The notes below the pieces were generated by a model. That model ran no database searches. It saw only the letters and a program-made list of their open reading frames with translations, and was not told the origin of the DNA. Shown piece after piece: positions 6,151 to 7,327 of a stretch of DNA of 7,327 bases. The stretch is from Pseudomonadota bacterium. GTDB taxonomy: Bacteria > Pseudomonadota > Gammaproteobacteria > Burkholderiales > Thiobacillaceae. The position numbers were made by a program, and so were the translations under genes. The DNA lies in NCBI GenBank assembly GCA_021791235.1, contig JAJYXA010000066.1, forward strand, positions 1-7,327, in the 5' to 3' direction. How positions within the stretch are numbered: the first letter of the stretch is position 1; each line of letters begins with the position of its first letter.

Positions 6151-6246
6151 GTCATCGCGAGGCCGAAGGCCGCGGCGATCCAGCCGCCATGCTTCAACCA
6201 CCGTACCGGATTGCTTCCCTCGCGCTTTGCGCGCGGTCGCGATGAC
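6151..6246. repeat. REP-like palindromic element between phosphatase gene and rph
   Basis: The ends are a perfect 10-base inverted repeat, GTCATCGCGA (6151-6160) and TCGCGATGAC (6237-6246). Each arm carries its own small hairpin: GGCCGAAGGCC (6161-6171) on the left and CGCGCTTTGCGCG (6221-6233) on the right. Toward the centre GCGATCCAG on the left faces CCGGATTGC on the right. This matches, as a GC-shifted variant, the widespread intergenic unit I recall as GTCATTGCGAG...GCAATCC paired with GGATTGC...CGCAATGAC. It may stabilise or separate the phosphatase and rph messages. No transposase is nearby. Confidence 0.8.
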
Positions 6247-6277
6247 TATGCACGGGACGTGCCGCCGCCTACTTGGC

Positions 6278-7186
6278 CTACTTGGCGGAGATTTTCTGGA
6301 TGGCCTGCTGGATTTCGGCGATGGCGCGTTCGATCTCGTCGTCCGACACCGCCGGGGTACCGGGCAGCGGGCGCAGCGCGTTGATCTGCGTGGTGACGCC
6401 GCCGTCCGGCAGCGCCAGGGTGGAGATGGAATCCTTGCTCGGCATGCGCGCCTCGCCCCAGGTCATGGCGATCAGGCTGAGGTTGTCGCCGTGTTCGCCG
6501 CCGCGGAATTCGGCGTGGTCCATCAGGTGGCGCACCGCGTCTTCCAGCGTGTAGGCATGCAGCAGCGCCGCCACTTCGGGAATGCTGATCATGCCCCAGA
6601 TGCCATCGGTGCACAGCAGCATGGTGTCGGCGTCGTGCAGCGGAATCGGCGCGCTGCATTCCACCTGCGGGGTGACATAGCCGCCCAGGCAGTTGGACAC
6701 CTTGTTGCGCTCGGGATGGGTGCCCGCCTCTTCTTCGCTGATGATGCCGTTGCGCACCAGCTGGGCCACCGCGGTATGGTCTTCGGTGCGCGCGATCAGG
6801 CTGCCGTCGCTGAACAGGTACAGCCGCGAATCGCCCACGTGCGCCCAGAAGGCGGTGTTGTCCTGCACCACGGCGGCGACGACGGTGGTGTGGGGAATTT
6901 CCAGCAGATCCTGGTCGACCGCGTAATCGTTGATCGCATAGTGCGCGCGCGTGGTCGCTTCGGACAGGAAAGCCATGGGGTCGTCCAGGCGCGGCTTGGC
7001 CAGCTTCTGAAACTGGCCGGTGAGCGTCTGCACCGCGATCTGCGCGGCGATCTCGCCGTGCATGTGGCCGCCCATGCCGTCCGCCACCACCATCAACAGC
7101 GCTTCCCGGCTGTAGGAATAGGCAACCCGGTCCTGGTTGTTCTTGCGCCCGCCCTGGCGGGACGCCTGATAGATGGTGAATTTCAT
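6278..7186 (-). CDS. PP2C-type serine/threonine protein phosphatase
   Basis: A 302-residue soluble metal-dependent phosphatase that removes phosphate from Ser/Thr residues, presumably reversing the kinase encoded just upstream. PP2C motifs in order: NQD (17-19), DGMGGH (36-41) with metal-binding Asp36, HTTVVAAVV (99-107), HVGDSRLYLF (116-125), RTEDHT (133-138), CTDGIWG (192-198) with metal-binding Asp194, and GDNLSLIAM from 233 with Asp234. All expected metal ligands are present, so it should be active. About 60 residues follow the PP2C core, ending in a charged helix (DDEIERAIAEIQQAIQKIS) that could mediate contacts. There is no signal peptide or membrane helix. The start ATG at 7186-7184 lies 9 bases after the kinase stop, with only a weak purine stretch (TAAAGTAG) before it, so the two are probably one transcript with coupled translation. 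Confidence 0.95.
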   Translation of the reverse strand: MKFTIYQASRQGGRKNNQDRVAYSYSREALLMVVADGMGGHMHGEIAAQIAVQTLTGQFQKLAKPRLDDPMAFLSEATTRAHYAINDYAVDQDLLEIPHTTVVAAVVQDNTAFWAHVGDSRLYLFSDGSLIARTEDHTAVAQLVRNGIISEEEAGTHPERNKVSNCLGGYVTPQVECSAPIPLHDADTMLLCTDGIWGMISIPEVAALLHAYTLEDAVRHLMDHAEFRGGEHGDNLSLIAMTWGEARMPSKDSISTLALPDGGVTTQINALRPLPGTPAVSDDEIERAIAEIQQAIQKISAK

Positions 7187-7195
7187 GGCGCTACT

Positions 7196-7327
7196 TTAAA
7201 ACAATTCTTTGCTCAGCGAGCGCTTGAGGCTGCTCAAAAGCGAAGAACGCGGCGGCACCATCGCGCTGCGGTCCATCAGCACCTTTTGCAGGCTGAACAC
7301 GCTTTGCGGGCGTTCCATGTAGTTGAG
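7196..7327 (-). CDS. C-terminal fragment of a eukaryote-like serine/threonine protein kinase (N-terminus outside window)
   Basis: Only the last 43 codons are in the window, entering at base 7327 and stopping with TAA at 7198-7196. The fragment begins LNYMERPQSVFSLQKVL. An Arg-Pro followed by a helix with Leu-Gln is the usual end of the catalytic domain (subdomain XI) in bacterial Hanks-type kinases, as in RPQSVxxLQ. A short basic, Ser-rich tail follows (LLSSLKRSLSKELF) and no membrane helix is seen in it. The assignment rests on this motif and on the PP2C phosphatase gene 9 bases downstream, a common kinase-phosphatase pairing. Whether the full protein has extra sensor or FHA domains cannot be seen. 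Confidence 0.7.
   Translation of the reverse strand, partial: LNYMERPQSVFSLQKVLMDRSAMVPPRSSLLSSLKRSLSKELF

Noticed and set aside
4636..6384. 582-codon open frame on the plus strand across rdgB, rph and repeats
   Set aside because: It is antisense to well-supported rdgB and rph, runs through both repeat elements, and shows no domain.

Overview
The window is a visibly GC-rich stretch of a chromosome, most likely from a betaproteobacterium. The evidence is the gene order read on the minus strand (eukaryote-like Ser/Thr kinase, PP2C phosphatase, rph, rdgB, hemW), which I recall from Betaproteobacteria, together with the sequence character of these proteins and intergenic palindromes of types common in that group. 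I cannot name a genus.

Left part, plus strand (1-3017). A heavy-metal P1B-type ATPase, cut at its N-terminus by the window edge, carries the SPC and HEGxT membrane motifs of the P1B-4 (Co/Zn/Fe-type) subgroup. After a 212-base gap with two strong potential hairpins comes a ten-helix EamA/DMT-family transporter. Its C-terminus is a 63-residue tail with 23 histidines built from two related units. The two genes may form a metal-handling pair, but their functional link is inference.

Middle (3018-3467). This 450-base gap between convergent genes has no credible gene. It holds one copy of a long inverted repeat with CACAGAGGCACAGAG-type arms. A further small inverted repeat overlaps the hemW stop codon.

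Right part, minus strand (3468-7327). Read in transcription order: the last 43 codons of a Ser/Thr protein kinase, a PP2C-type phosphatase 9 bases later, a REP-like palindrome, rph (RNase PH), a second copy of the CACAGAGG inverted repeat, rdgB (XTP/dITP diphosphatase), and hemW (radical-SAM heme chaperone), which starts with TTG inside the end of rdgB. Kinase and phosphatase are a reversible phosphorylation pair. rph, rdgB and hemW are housekeeping genes (RNA 3'-end trimming, nucleotide-pool cleaning, heme delivery).

No CRISPR array, tRNA, rRNA, transposase or phage gene is visible. Nothing here is a clear new multi-gene system. The items most worth a second look are the His-rich tail of the EamA transporter and the two related palindromic elements, one of which sits directly against the rdgB ribosome binding site.
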